From NCBI RefSeq assembly GCF_004309355.1, contig NZ_BJCC01000022.1, positions 62,001-126,000 of the forward strand: a stretch of 64,000 nucleotides of DNA, in the 5' to 3' direction. Origin of the DNA: Enterococcus florum (GTDB taxonomy: Bacteria > Bacillota > Bacilli > Lactobacillales > Enterococcaceae). A model generated the notes under the pieces. It searched no databases and was not told the origin of the DNA. It saw nothing but the letters and a program-made list of their open reading frames with translations. This document shows positions 36,781 through 46,061 of this stretch, one piece after another; the first letter of the stretch is position 1, and the number at the start of each line of letters is the position of its first letter. The position numbers and the translations under genes were made by a program.

Positions 36781-37473
36781 ATGACTGCGATTGAATTTAA
36801 ACAAGTCAAAAAGTCATTCAAAGATGGAGATTCAACGATTGAAGCGCTCAAGGAAACCAACTTCTCGGTGGAAAAGGGCGAATTCGTGGCGATCATTGGA
36901 CCATCCGGGTCGGGCAAAAGTACATTTTTAACGATTGCTGGGGGACTGCAGACACCGTCTGAAGGAGAAGTGCTGATCAATGATGAGGACTTTAGTGAAA
37001 AAAAGGAGAAGGAACGTGCGAAATTGCGTTTTAAGGAGATCGGCTTCATCCTGCAGGCCTCAAATCTGGTGCCGTTTCTAACGGTTCGCAAGCAATTAAA
37101 ATTGGTTGATAAGGTCAGTAAAGAAGAAAATTCCGATACGGCTGAAAAATTGTTTAAACAGCTGGAGATCGACAGCCTGCAGAATAAATACCCGGAAGAG
37201 CTTTCCGGGGGTGAACGGCAGCGGGTCGCAATCGCGCGGGCTTTATACCATGATCCAACGATTATTTTGGCGGATGAACCAACCGCCAGCTTGGATTCTG
37301 AAAAAGCGTATGAAGTTGTGAAAATTCTGGCTGAAGAGACGAAGGAAAAGAAGAAGGCGACAATCATGGTGACCCATGACACGCGACTGGTCAAGTATTG
37401 CGATCGTGTATTGGTCATGAAGGATGGACAGTTGAAGGAACAAGAAAAATCGGATACTCAAGAGACAAAATAG
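36781..37473 (+). CDS. ABC transporter ATP-binding protein (partner of the FtsX-type permease)
   Basis: 230 residues. Walker A is GPSGSGKST (about 40-48), the signature is LSGGERQR (about 140-147), Walker B is IILADEPTA, and the switch His is in MVTHD. It belongs to the LolD/MacB-like subfamily that works with FtsX-type permeases, often exporting haem, lipoproteins or peptides. AAGGAGG precedes the ATG. A terminator follows. Confidence 0.92.
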   Translation: MTAIEFKQVKKSFKDGDSTIEALKETNFSVEKGEFVAIIGPSGSGKSTFLTIAGGLQTPSEGEVLINDEDFSEKKEKERAKLRFKEIGFILQASNLVPFLTVRKQLKLVDKVSKEENSDTAEKLFKQLEIDSLQNKYPEELSGGERQRVAIARALYHDPTIILADEPTASLDSEKAYEVVKILAEETKEKKKATIMVTHDTRLVKYCDRVLVMKDGQLKEQEKSDTQETK

Positions 37474-37493
37474 CATCTGCCCTTTTCCAGAAG

Positions 37494-37524
37494 AAACCGA
37501 TTGGATTATCCTATCGGTTTTTTT
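37494..37524 (+). terminator. Rho-independent terminator of the ABC transporter operon
   Basis: AAACCGAT pairs with ATCGGTTT around TGGATTATCCT, then TTTTG. Confidence 0.85.
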
Positions 37525-38262
37525 GTATTTGAGTGAACAATAAATGAGGTCTATAAAATAAGAAGACAGAGTTTCCATACTCCTTCAGTTAATGAGTGGA
37601 GAAGGGATTGATGCACTCATTAGACGGATCAACGTGTATAAAGAAAGTCCGATCATTGAAGGCTTTTGCTAGTTTGCTTCATCTTCCACTGTTCCCAGAA
37701 GCGGATGCATGAAGGCGAAAGTATTCTTCATCGTTCATTGCAGAGATTTCAAACATCACAGAGTCGTTTAGTTTCGTGATAGCAACAGCTGTCATATCGT
37801 CATTTGAATCTTTCTGTCTAAAGTACAAAAAAATCGGTCCGTTTAAAGCCAAGAATCGTATTGTTCTTGGCTTTTTTAGCGTTCTTGGCTAACACTTTGC
37901 TGATATGAGTCAACTTGAAAAAAATATTTTTAAAGGATTGAATAAATGGCATAAAGATAAGCGTTCCAGATAACTGGAGGCATCGATACAAGTGTCTATA
38001 GATAACCGAAGGAAACGGTATAAATAACGAGATATTTAATTTTTGATATGCACTATAGTTATTTATAGTGTATTTGATTCGCTATATTTTAATTGTTAAC
38101 ATTTATATAAAGGTATTTTAAGTATTTTTATAATTATTTCACATCAAGTTCTAGTTTTTTTATAATCATTAAATATTGTCAATCAAATAATAAAAAATAA
38201 ATTTTTCGAGAAAGAGGTGGCGCTTAGACGTTCGAGAGGATTTTAGAAAGGACAGGTGAAAA
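37525..38262. other. AT-rich spacer and leader of pilus locus B
   Basis: No supported gene. A terminator-type hairpin lies at 37845-37877. From 38040 on the sequence is extremely AT-rich and probably holds the promoter and leader of the locus B tip gene, whose ribosome site is GAAAGGAC before ATG 38263. Confidence 0.45.
37845..37877 (+). terminator. Rho-independent terminator without an intact gene before it
   Basis: AAAGCCAAGAA pairs with TTCTTGGCTTT around TCGTATTG, then T residues. No gene precedes it within 350 bases. Confidence 0.7.
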
Positions 38263-41200
38263 ATGAAAAGGAGAGTATCGTGCGGATTTTTGCTACTGGC
38301 CTTGCTCATTCCCTGTTTGCTGCAGCTTGGAGCTTTATTTCCAGAAGACAGTCAAGCAGTGGTGGACGCTGAAACCATTTTGGATAATGAGCGGGTAAAG
38401 GTTTCCTATCGATCGAAGGAGCAGGAGGGGAAGATTGTTTGGACGCTCTACTATGAACGGAAGGCTGTGCATGAATCCGCGACAAAACTAAAACTGCAGA
38501 TGGAAGAGACGGCTGATATGGTCTCAACGAATTGGGAACACGAGCATGAATGGTGGATTGAAAAAGACTTCTCTTATGAAACGAAAAGACACGTCACTAT
38601 TGAAACCTCGTTAGATAAACCGCAGCTGTTGATCACTCTGCAAGTAGATGAGCAGTCTGATTCTGAAAAATTGGATCGTGATGTTTTACTCAGCCAAGAG
38701 GAAGGACCTTACACATTAGAGCATCTGCAAGCCGAACCAGCTCATCCGCAACAAGAAATTCCTCTTAGGGAAATGATGACGACGGCATTTGCAAATGAAG
38801 CACAAGGCAAGGACTTGATTTTGTCTGACAAGACGATCGCGAACAAGGTCGAGGTAGACGTTGCTTCGCAGCAAGGCCGCAGTGAGTATCAACCGAATAT
38901 TGTGCATAAACCCAATAAAGAAAACAACAGTCTCCATGATTTGACGTTCGCTTATGCTGCACGAACTTCTTCACAGACCTACAAAGAATTCGTGAATGGC
39001 TCTGGATCGGTCGTGTTGGCTTACGATCGCGGGGGAAACAGCAATCCCTACGTCAATCAAATCAGTAATCATCCAAATGGAAGCATCCTGCAATACAGAA
39101 CAATCAGTGGGAAAACTGAAAACGAAGAAATCACATTGACCTATGATCATGTGGGTGCCTATGAAACGTTGAGCAGTACAGAGCAGGAACCGGAGTATGT
39201 GAGCATCGGGGCCAAGATCACATTGACCAATATTGTTATCGGCCCTTCCCCTAGCTGGGTGGGGTGGAAAGCCGAGTATTCCAATCGACCGTGGATGGAA
39301 TTTTCGACCAATTTGTTTTCAGGCGTAGTCTACGGGTTTATTAACAAGTTCGACATTCAATTTGAATTTTTTGAAGCCGATGATCCGAGCACAGTGGTAA
39401 ATCTGGTCTCGTCTTCAGCGGGAACACTCACGTTTGCTTCGTTGAACGGGTATGGCAACAGTCAAGTCATTTACAAGAGTGGAGGCACACAAACCCGCAA
39501 TTCCCATGAATTTGCCGGATCTTTGGAGGGGAAGACCGGAGTGTTGGGAGAATGGACTACGTTAGCGAAACATAGCGGGAATTTTGATTACGACAAAGAT
39601 GTTTATTATTCGAATGTTGAAAATACCTTTACCGATTATCTTGGCGGAGCGACCTTTTATCGAGCCGCAGTGACTTTTCCGTTGGAAGGCACCGCGCATC
39701 GGTTTAAATTCGGATCTACCTACGGACGAGCCTGGAATTCATTTGCCAGCAGCAGCGTACGGGCGATCCAGCATAAGAATCCAACAAAAACAGTCCAGCC
39801 GATCAAGCAATACCAGGCAGGAGACACTTGGGAGAATCCAACCGGAGAGAATTCCGGATTTGCGGAGCGGTTCTACAATGATTTAGACCGGTATGAAGAT
39901 GGGATCGGCACGTGGGATCTCCCAGAGGAATACAGAGCAGCAGGACATGACGCGGAAGATCCGGCTAGTTTAGCCCCAGGAGTCCCAGAAAAGGCAGACC
40001 GGTACGTTTCCACTGGACAAGACTATTATTACTATATCAATCAAGAAACGATCAATGTCGTTTCCGGATCGGTCATGGTTCCGGAGACCTTTATGATCGA
40101 GGATCAACTGCCTGAAGGGATTGAGCTGGGAACACAATGGCCGATCGATGCCGTTAAGCTGTTCAATTTGGATGGCAATGAAATTCCAAATGCTTTTGAG
40201 CAGGTCAACCTCAACAGCAATAAATTGACGTTAGAAATTGCTCAAGAAGCGATGGATACCATCAATACATTGTCTGGAAAACCAGAATACCGCGGCAAAG
40301 CATTTACGGTGCAGATCCGAGTAAAAGTAACCAACACCACAGACGATCGTATTCCGGATTTGATGGAAAACCAGGCCATGACGAAAGCCATTTATTACGA
40401 CGAAACGATCAAAGAAGCAAACTCTAATCGGGTGCATACTCGTGTGAAAGCTGTGACGGTAGATTTTCAGCTGGACAAAAGGATTACTGGAACTACAGTC
40501 GCGCTTGCAGAAGCCGGGTTTGCCCTTTTCGACAAACAGACAGGCGGAAACAAGCGTTACGGTGATTTTGTCTCTAACTCAGAGGGGATTATCCGTTTTA
40601 CTGACATTGAGCCAGGAAGCTATTGGCTGCGAGAAGTGCAAGTGCCTGAAGGATTTATTCCGATGAACCCTGTTCAGATTCATATCGATGAAGCAGGCAA
40701 TGTTGATGGACTTGATCAAAAGACCGTGTTCAACACACTGAAAAATGTCAATCTAGTGCTGAATAAGCAAGACCGTGCTCAGAAAAAACCGTTAGCAGGT
40801 GCTGTCTTTGTGTTAAAGGACACAGACGGCCAGACCGTCCATACCTTTTCTGAGAAATTGAGTGAACCTGGACGGCACACGTTGGAGGATGTAAAACCTG
40901 GAAGGTATACGCTAGAGGAGCAGAAGGCACCCAAAGGCTATCAACTGTTGGGAGAACTAGGTGTGTTGACCCTTTCGGTCGATGGGAAAATCACGTTCCA
41001 AAAAACAGGAGACCCACAGGCTGAGGAATTGCAAACCACCATAAATGAAGAAACGATCGAGGTGGTCCTTCCAGATGCCTTGAATGAGGTTCGGCCGTTT
41101 GAGCTGTCGATTTTTAAAAAAGCGGCAGAGGATGGCCGGCCGTTAGCAGGTGCTGAATTTGCTCTTTATGAGAAAGATCCAGCAGATGAAACAGCCAAGG

Positions 41201-41592
41201 TTGTGGCAACGGCTAAAACAGAAAGCGCTGGAATCGGCAAATTTATGCAGGATGGGAAAGGCTTTTCGCTAGGTGTCGATCGAACGTATTTTGTGAAAGA
41301 GACCAAAGCTCCGGATGCACATGTCTTGTTAAAAGGCGTGTTCAAAGTAGTCGTTTCTGCGACAGGAGAGGTTGCCATCAGCTATGAGGGGACCGATCTT
41401 TCCACAGACCGAGTGCAGGTCGATTTGACCGAAAGCGGCGACAATCAAATTCAATTTATCGTCGAAAACACATCGAAAACGCCACTGCCGAAAACAGGAG
41501 GCGAGGGCCGAATGGCCGTTGTGCTGTTTGGTACATTGAGTGCTTTAGCGGCAGCGTGGTATTTGGTAAGAGTGAAGAGGGAGGTGGTCTAA
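38263..41592 (+). CDS. Pilus tip protein without a VWA domain, three SpaA-like repeats, LPKTGG anchor (locus B)
   Basis: 1109 residues. The signal peptide (about 1-30) is followed by a N-terminal module (about 35-150) like that of the two VWA tip proteins (V-x-x-S-Y near the start, WWIEKDFSYETKR near the end). A large beta-rich region of about 180-730 comes next with no MIDAS motif, so it is a different adhesin head. Three SpaA/CnaB-like domains (about 735-820, 829-915 and 945-1040) have E-box-like YWLREVQVPEGF, YTLEEQKAPKGY and YFVKETKAPD. LPKTGG begins at 1075, then a span and RVKREVV. It is the first gene of a tip-basal-backbone-sortase operon, and its stop abuts the next start. Confidence 0.85.
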   Translation: MKRRVSCGFLLLALLIPCLLQLGALFPEDSQAVVDAETILDNERVKVSYRSKEQEGKIVWTLYYERKAVHESATKLKLQMEETADMVSTNWEHEHEWWIEKDFSYETKRHVTIETSLDKPQLLITLQVDEQSDSEKLDRDVLLSQEEGPYTLEHLQAEPAHPQQEIPLREMMTTAFANEAQGKDLILSDKTIANKVEVDVASQQGRSEYQPNIVHKPNKENNSLHDLTFAYAARTSSQTYKEFVNGSGSVVLAYDRGGNSNPYVNQISNHPNGSILQYRTISGKTENEEITLTYDHVGAYETLSSTEQEPEYVSIGAKITLTNIVIGPSPSWVGWKAEYSNRPWMEFSTNLFSGVVYGFINKFDIQFEFFEADDPSTVVNLVSSSAGTLTFASLNGYGNSQVIYKSGGTQTRNSHEFAGSLEGKTGVLGEWTTLAKHSGNFDYDKDVYYSNVENTFTDYLGGATFYRAAVTFPLEGTAHRFKFGSTYGRAWNSFASSSVRAIQHKNPTKTVQPIKQYQAGDTWENPTGENSGFAERFYNDLDRYEDGIGTWDLPEEYRAAGHDAEDPASLAPGVPEKADRYVSTGQDYYYYINQETINVVSGSVMVPETFMIEDQLPEGIELGTQWPIDAVKLFNLDGNEIPNAFEQVNLNSNKLTLEIAQEAMDTINTLSGKPEYRGKAFTVQIRVKVTNTTDDRIPDLMENQAMTKAIYYDETIKEANSNRVHTRVKAVTVDFQLDKRITGTTVALAEAGFALFDKQTGGNKRYGDFVSNSEGIIRFTDIEPGSYWLREVQVPEGFIPMNPVQIHIDEAGNVDGLDQKTVFNTLKNVNLVLNKQDRAQKKPLAGAVFVLKDTDGQTVHTFSEKLSEPGRHTLEDVKPGRYTLEEQKAPKGYQLLGELGVLTLSVDGKITFQKTGDPQAEELQTTINEETIEVVLPDALNEVRPFELSIFKKAAEDGRPLAGAEFALYEKDPADETAKVVATAKTESAGIGKFMQDGKGFSLGVDRTYFVKETKAPDAHVLLKGVFKVVVSATGEVAISYEGTDLSTDRVQVDLTESGDNQIQFIVENTSKTPLPKTGGEGRMAVVLFGTLSALAAAWYLVRVKREVV

Positions 41593-43080
41593 ATGAAAGG
41601 ATTGCGCCGATTATTATTGTTTTTCTTGGTCGTCAGTCCCTTTTTTTTCACTTCTGCTCAGGCACTAGCGGAAGAATCCGTTGAGTTTACACTGCACAAA
41701 ATCGTTTTTCCTGCTAATCAAATGCCAGAGGAAACCCAAAATACAGGAGAAGAAAGGCTTCAGCAATATCAAGGCTTAAACAATGTTACTTTTGAGGTTT
41801 ATGACGTGACTGCCGATTTTTATCAAGCCCTTGATGTGGCTGGCTCAGCGATCTCAATTGAAGAAGTTCAGAAACGTTTGATAGGAATGGACGTGAGTGG
41901 ACGCACGAGGTCTTCTCAAGCAACGACCGCTACGATCGATGGAGAGGAAGGAATTGCTCGGTTCGCTTTGCCGGCAAAGTCGCAAAACCGAGATGCTGTC
42001 TACTTGTTCCGGGAAACTGCAGCGCCAGCAGATATCAAGAGTATGACCAACGACCTTATCGTAGTACTGCCGTTGGTGAATGATTCAGGAGTACCAATCA
42101 ATCAGCCGATTCACCTGTATCCCAAAAATGAACGCAATCAGCCGCCGTTTGAAAAAGAAATCGTCAATGAGTCAGACAGCTATCAGTTAGGGGATCGGAT
42201 CACCTATCAGTTGACCACGACACTGCCTTCAGGACTCAATGCATACAGCAAGTTCATTCTTTCAGATCAAGCCGATTCGGCATTGCTGCTGGATGCTTCA
42301 TCGATCAAGGTCGAAGTGAACAAAAAGGTGTTCTCAAGCTATCACTCAACTGCAGGAGCGCATCATTTTCAGCTGAATTTTAATTTGATCGATCTGATAC
42401 CGCTGAGTGGACAGGAACTGAAGGTAACTTACACAATGACGCTGCAATCAGAGGAGAAAGTCGATCAAGCATTAATCAATACGGCACAGCTGGAAACCGA
42501 CTTTGATCGAATCATCCGAAAACGTCAAATCAAAACAGGCGGCAAGCGCTTTGTCAAAGTCGATATGAATGATTCGGAAAGGAAATTATCAGGAGCTGCC
42601 TTTCTAGTCAAAAATAATCAAGGCCAGTACTTGCAAAAAAAGGAAGGCGCATACCAATGGGTCGCAAGCAACACGGAAGCGCAGCTTGTCAAGCTAACCT
42701 CCGATGGAGAAGGCGCGTTTGAGATCAAAGGCCTGCGGTACGGAACCTATGCTTTAGAAGAAATAACCGCACCTGAAGGCTACCTGTTAAGTCAATTGCC
42801 AATCGATTTCGTAGTTGCTGAAAACAGTCATAGGATGCTGGATGGCACGTTACAGATTGTCAATCGTCGATCCACAACGATCTCACGAAATCGATTACCG
42901 GGGACATTAGGCTCTTTGTCAACTGTGGAGGGTGGGAAAGATAGCGTGAGTTCCGTGCGGAGGCTTTTGCCGCAAACGAACGAATTTTTCGCACGATCGA
43001 TGAGTGTCGTTGGTTTGATCATAGTTGCTGGGATCGTTCTATATAAAGTTGTCGGTATATCAAAAAGAAAAGGGGAATAA
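41593..43080 (+). CDS. Minor/basal pilin with LPQTN sorting signal (locus B)
   Basis: 495 residues. The signal peptide ends near AQALAEE. The mature start VEFTLHKIVFP is the SpaH/EbpB type. There is a pilin-like motif HLYPKNE with K178, a middle domain, then a CnaB domain with E-box YALEEITAPEGYLL (about 384-397). The sorting signal is LLPQTNE with L459, not LPXTG, then a span and SKRKGE. The position between tip and backbone genes fits a basal subunit, although this one has the full architecture of a backbone pilin and no proline-rich tail. Its ATG is directly adjacent to the upstream stop. Confidence 0.8.
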   Translation: MKGLRRLLLFFLVVSPFFFTSAQALAEESVEFTLHKIVFPANQMPEETQNTGEERLQQYQGLNNVTFEVYDVTADFYQALDVAGSAISIEEVQKRLIGMDVSGRTRSSQATTATIDGEEGIARFALPAKSQNRDAVYLFRETAAPADIKSMTNDLIVVLPLVNDSGVPINQPIHLYPKNERNQPPFEKEIVNESDSYQLGDRITYQLTTTLPSGLNAYSKFILSDQADSALLLDASSIKVEVNKKVFSSYHSTAGAHHFQLNFNLIDLIPLSGQELKVTYTMTLQSEEKVDQALINTAQLETDFDRIIRKRQIKTGGKRFVKVDMNDSERKLSGAAFLVKNNQGQYLQKKEGAYQWVASNTEAQLVKLTSDGEGAFEIKGLRYGTYALEEITAPEGYLLSQLPIDFVVAENSHRMLDGTLQIVNRRSTTISRNRLPGTLGSLSTVEGGKDSVSSVRRLLPQTNEFFARSMSVVGLIIVAGIVLYKVVGISKRKGE

Positions 43081-43082
43081 AG

Positions 43083-44930
43083 ATGAACGTAAGAAAACAG
43101 AAGTTGACCATCGTATTTGCAGTATTCAGTTTATTGCTGCCACTGCTTTTCAGCATTGGCGCACTGCAAACAGCGCATGCTGCTGAAGGGGAACAAACGG
43201 TGACGATCCATAAACGCAAGTACACGACCATGCCAAATGAGATTCAAAACACTGGGGATGAAATGGATTTTGGCGGAGAGCCTTTAGGCGGTGCGACCTT
43301 CACGGCCTATGATGTCACTAGCACCTACTGGACAGCTTATGATGCCGCAAGCGGCACTCATGCGCAAAAAGAGGCGGCAGGGATCGCTGCTGCAAAGGCT
43401 GCAGACACCACGTCAATGACTGGGACGGTTTTCCCAGCCACGGATGCCGCAGAAGGTATTGCGGAAAAAGCACTGCCTGTAAGCTCTGGTGGGCAAAATG
43501 CCATATATTTGTTCAAAGAGACCGGTATTCCTAGCGGTGTCGTTCAATCCAAATCGATTCCTTTTGTGATCGGCCTGCCTTCCCACAAAGCAGATGGATC
43601 GTTGCGGGAAAAGGTTCATGTATACCCCAAAAATGAAGTCAAGACCAACACCTTGAGCTTTATTAAATACGGGATCGAAGCAGATGGCACAAAAGCTGTT
43701 TTGCCAGATGCAACGTTCATTTTGAAAAGTGTTGCAAATGGAAAGTATTATAATTCCACTTCGAATCAGTTCGATGCAGAGCAAGCAGATGCTGCACGGC
43801 TGACCTCGGATGGATCAGGCATTGTTTCTGTACCAGGATTGGCATTAGCACCTGGTGATTATGCGTTTTACGAAGTAGACAGCAGTGTTTCCACGGCAGC
43901 AGAGCAGCAGGGAACGACAGAGATTTTCCACTACAAGACCAATCCAGTCGTCGTGGCACATGTTTCAACAGATATGGCAGTTACCTACGATTACTATGAT
44001 CAAAGCTTAGTCAAAAAGACAGGCCAAGAAAATGCGGAGGCTTACAACTACAAGGTGCCGATTCCGGAAAAAGAAGCAGACGATCAAGAGGTGGAAAATG
44101 GCCAGATCGTGACCTTCACGATTAAGCATCCGATTCCAGATGATGTTGCGCAATACACGCTGTATCAATTAGTAGATGATTACGATAGCCGTCTAGAACT
44201 GGTATCGACCGAGCAGGAGCTCAAAGATAGTATTCAAATTGATGGTCAGAAGGAAACGTTAACGAGTACCTATGCATCCGGAACGAATCAATTCACCTTG
44301 GCTTTTGTACCAAGTGAACTGACTGCTCATGCAGGCAAGATTTTGACCTTCAAGGTGAAAATGAGAGTTAAGACCGGCACTGATTTGACGTTGATCGATA
44401 ATGAGATCACCTTCGACAACAACTTCTATGACCGAAAGGACAAAGAAGAGATTATCTCTTACGGTAAATTGTTCAAAAAGATCGACAGCAATTCTCGTAA
44501 AACGCTGGAGGGGGCGGAGTTTGTCATCAAAGACGGAGCGAATTTCCTGCAGTTGTTGGATGGTGACGGACAACGAGTGGCCAAGGTAACAGGATATGCA
44601 TCTGGCTATGAAGTGAAATGGGTCTCTTCTGAAGCAGAAGCAACTGTCTTGGCTTCGGACAAGGACGGAAAATTCGGTGTCTACGGTCTAGGCTCTAAAG
44701 CGAAGGATCACTATACCTTAGTGGAAACCAAAGCGCCGGAAGGCTATGCTCTCTTGGGAGATATCCTATTCACCGCAGATAACGGCACAGCCATTTTGGA
44801 CGTCGAAAATAAAACGCGCGGCTTCCTGCCTTCGACCGGGGGTGTAGGAACGACGGTCTTGCTGATGGTCGGACTAGCAGGATTCGCAGGAGCAATGCTT
44901 TACTTCAAAAAGACGCGTGTGACTAGATAG
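43083..44930 (+). CDS. Major (backbone) pilin (locus B)
   Basis: 615 residues. The signal peptide ends near AHAAEGE. The mature start is VTIHKRKYTTMPNE. The pilin motif is HVYPKNE with K183. An extra domain (about 190-310) is followed by a middle domain and a C-terminal CnaB domain with E-box YTLVETKAPEGYAL. The sorting signal LPSTGG begins at 582, before a span and KKTRVTR. It is the polymerised shaft subunit of the locus B pilus. AAAGG lies close before the ATG, two bases after the upstream stop. A hairpin separates it from the sortase gene. Confidence 0.92.
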   Translation: MNVRKQKLTIVFAVFSLLLPLLFSIGALQTAHAAEGEQTVTIHKRKYTTMPNEIQNTGDEMDFGGEPLGGATFTAYDVTSTYWTAYDAASGTHAQKEAAGIAAAKAADTTSMTGTVFPATDAAEGIAEKALPVSSGGQNAIYLFKETGIPSGVVQSKSIPFVIGLPSHKADGSLREKVHVYPKNEVKTNTLSFIKYGIEADGTKAVLPDATFILKSVANGKYYNSTSNQFDAEQADAARLTSDGSGIVSVPGLALAPGDYAFYEVDSSVSTAAEQQGTTEIFHYKTNPVVVAHVSTDMAVTYDYYDQSLVKKTGQENAEAYNYKVPIPEKEADDQEVENGQIVTFTIKHPIPDDVAQYTLYQLVDDYDSRLELVSTEQELKDSIQIDGQKETLTSTYASGTNQFTLAFVPSELTAHAGKILTFKVKMRVKTGTDLTLIDNEITFDNNFYDRKDKEEIISYGKLFKKIDSNSRKTLEGAEFVIKDGANFLQLLDGDGQRVAKVTGYASGYEVKWVSSEAEATVLASDKDGKFGVYGLGSKAKDHYTLVETKAPEGYALLGDILFTADNGTAILDVENKTRGFLPSTGGVGTTVLLMVGLAGFAGAMLYFKKTRVTR

Positions 44931-44964
44931 AGACTGCGATCTAAACAAAGAATAGCATCAAAAA

Positions 44965-44991
44965 GAGCTGGTCTAGTGACCAGCTCCTTTT
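44965..44991 (+). terminator. Intra-operon hairpin between backbone pilin and sortase genes (probable partial terminator)
   Basis: GAGCTGGTC pairs perfectly with GACCAGCTC around a 4-base loop (TAGT), then CTTTTG. The short T run suggests incomplete termination that would lower sortase expression relative to pilin. Confidence 0.7.
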
Positions 44992-45012
44992 GAATAAAAG
45001 GAGGCGGAAAGC

Positions 45013-45861
45013 ATGAAACGCGAAGGGAAAAAAAGGCTGGTTTTGGATGGCGTGATGATGCTTGTTTTGATCTTAGGCACGTTTGCCATGCTGTATCCCT
45101 TCGTAGGCGATGCCTTGAATCACTATCTGGATCAGCAGATCATCAGCCATTATCAGAAAAAATCAAATGCCAAAAATCAAAAATCAATGGCGCAGGAACA
45201 GGCCCGCCGAAAAGCTGAAAATCAAAGGATAGCGGCTGAGAACAATCCAGGAACAGATCCCTTTTCAGAAGAAAAACAACCGCCGAAACAGCCTGAAAAA
45301 GATTACTACGAAACACACACAATTGGAATTCTGAAGATTCCTGCGATCCATGTGTCCTTGCCGATTTTCGATCAGACAAACGAATTGTTTTTAAGCTGTG
45401 GAGCGAGTCTGTTAGAAGGCACCTCTTATCCTGTCGGCGGAAAGGACACGCATGCCGTGATCTCAGCCCATCGAGGACTGATGGAGGCGAAGCTGTTTAC
45501 AGATCTGCCTAAAATGCAGAAAAAGGATCACTTCTATATCGAGGTAAATGAGCAAACCTTGGCTTATGAGGTAGATGACATCCAGGTCATTGAACCGACA
45601 GAGCTGGAAAAGCTGGAGATCGTTTCTGGGCAGGAGTATGTCACGCTGATGACCTGTACTCCCTACGGCGTGAACAGCCACCGTCTATTAGTACGTGGTG
45701 AGCGGACCAGCTTCGAAGAAAAGATGCAAACAGAGATCAGCAAGGATATTCGGTATCAAAACAGAAAACAAAGCGGCGTTATCGCAGGCAGCTTGTTGCT
45801 GGTGTTGCTGATCGGGATAATCATCACGAAACGAGTGAACGCATTGCGAAAGAAAGGCTGA
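45013..45861 (+). CDS. srtC: Class C (pilus-polymerising) sortase
   Basis: 282 residues. A N-terminal membrane span (about 9-28) is followed by a charged linker, the class C lid motif DPF (82-84), the catalytic His in SAHRG (H153), the catalytic Cys in TLMTCTPYG (C215), an Arg in HRLLVRGER and a C-terminal second span with KRVNALRKKG. The lid, the C-terminal span and the position after three pilin genes identify a pilin polymerase. It joins pilin subunits through the motif Lys. It is the only sortase in the window, so locus A, which has none, may depend on it or on one elsewhere. AAGGAGG precedes the ATG. Confidence 0.95.
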   Translation: MKREGKKRLVLDGVMMLVLILGTFAMLYPFVGDALNHYLDQQIISHYQKKSNAKNQKSMAQEQARRKAENQRIAAENNPGTDPFSEEKQPPKQPEKDYYETHTIGILKIPAIHVSLPIFDQTNELFLSCGASLLEGTSYPVGGKDTHAVISAHRGLMEAKLFTDLPKMQKKDHFYIEVNEQTLAYEVDDIQVIEPTELEKLEIVSGQEYVTLMTCTPYGVNSHRLLVRGERTSFEEKMQTEISKDIRYQNRKQSGVIAGSLLLVLLIGIIITKRVNALRKKG

Positions 45862-45890
45862 ATTAAAAGAGACGACACAGAAAGATTTTA

Positions 45891-46057
45891 AGAGGCTGAC
45901 CCAAAAGTCTCTTTAAAGAAAAATTAGCAAAATCAAGCCGAACGATTGCATCTCTATTTAAGGAGATAGAATACAATCGTTCGGCTATTTAGTCATTATT
46001 CAAGCTAATTCTAATTTTTTTGTTCGATTCATTTTAAAAATAGTTCGCTCGATTTTT
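45891..46057. repeat. Interspersed repeat, copy 1
   Basis: About 165 bases that match 56006-56160 at roughly nine bases in ten by eye. Internal structure: AGAGGCT...AGTCTCT at the left end, then a long hairpin AGCCGAACGATTG...CAATCGTTCGGCT with inner CATCTC/GAGATAG arms. It sits between convergent genes, after srtC and at the end of the EbpR-like gene. Confidence 0.8.
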
Positions 46058-46061
46058 GGAG

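Noticed and set aside
36765-37418. 217-codon minus-strand frame opposite the ABC ATPase gene
   Set aside because: It is antisense to an ATPase with all Walker and signature motifs; Ser/Phe-rich composition typical of a reverse-strand shadow.
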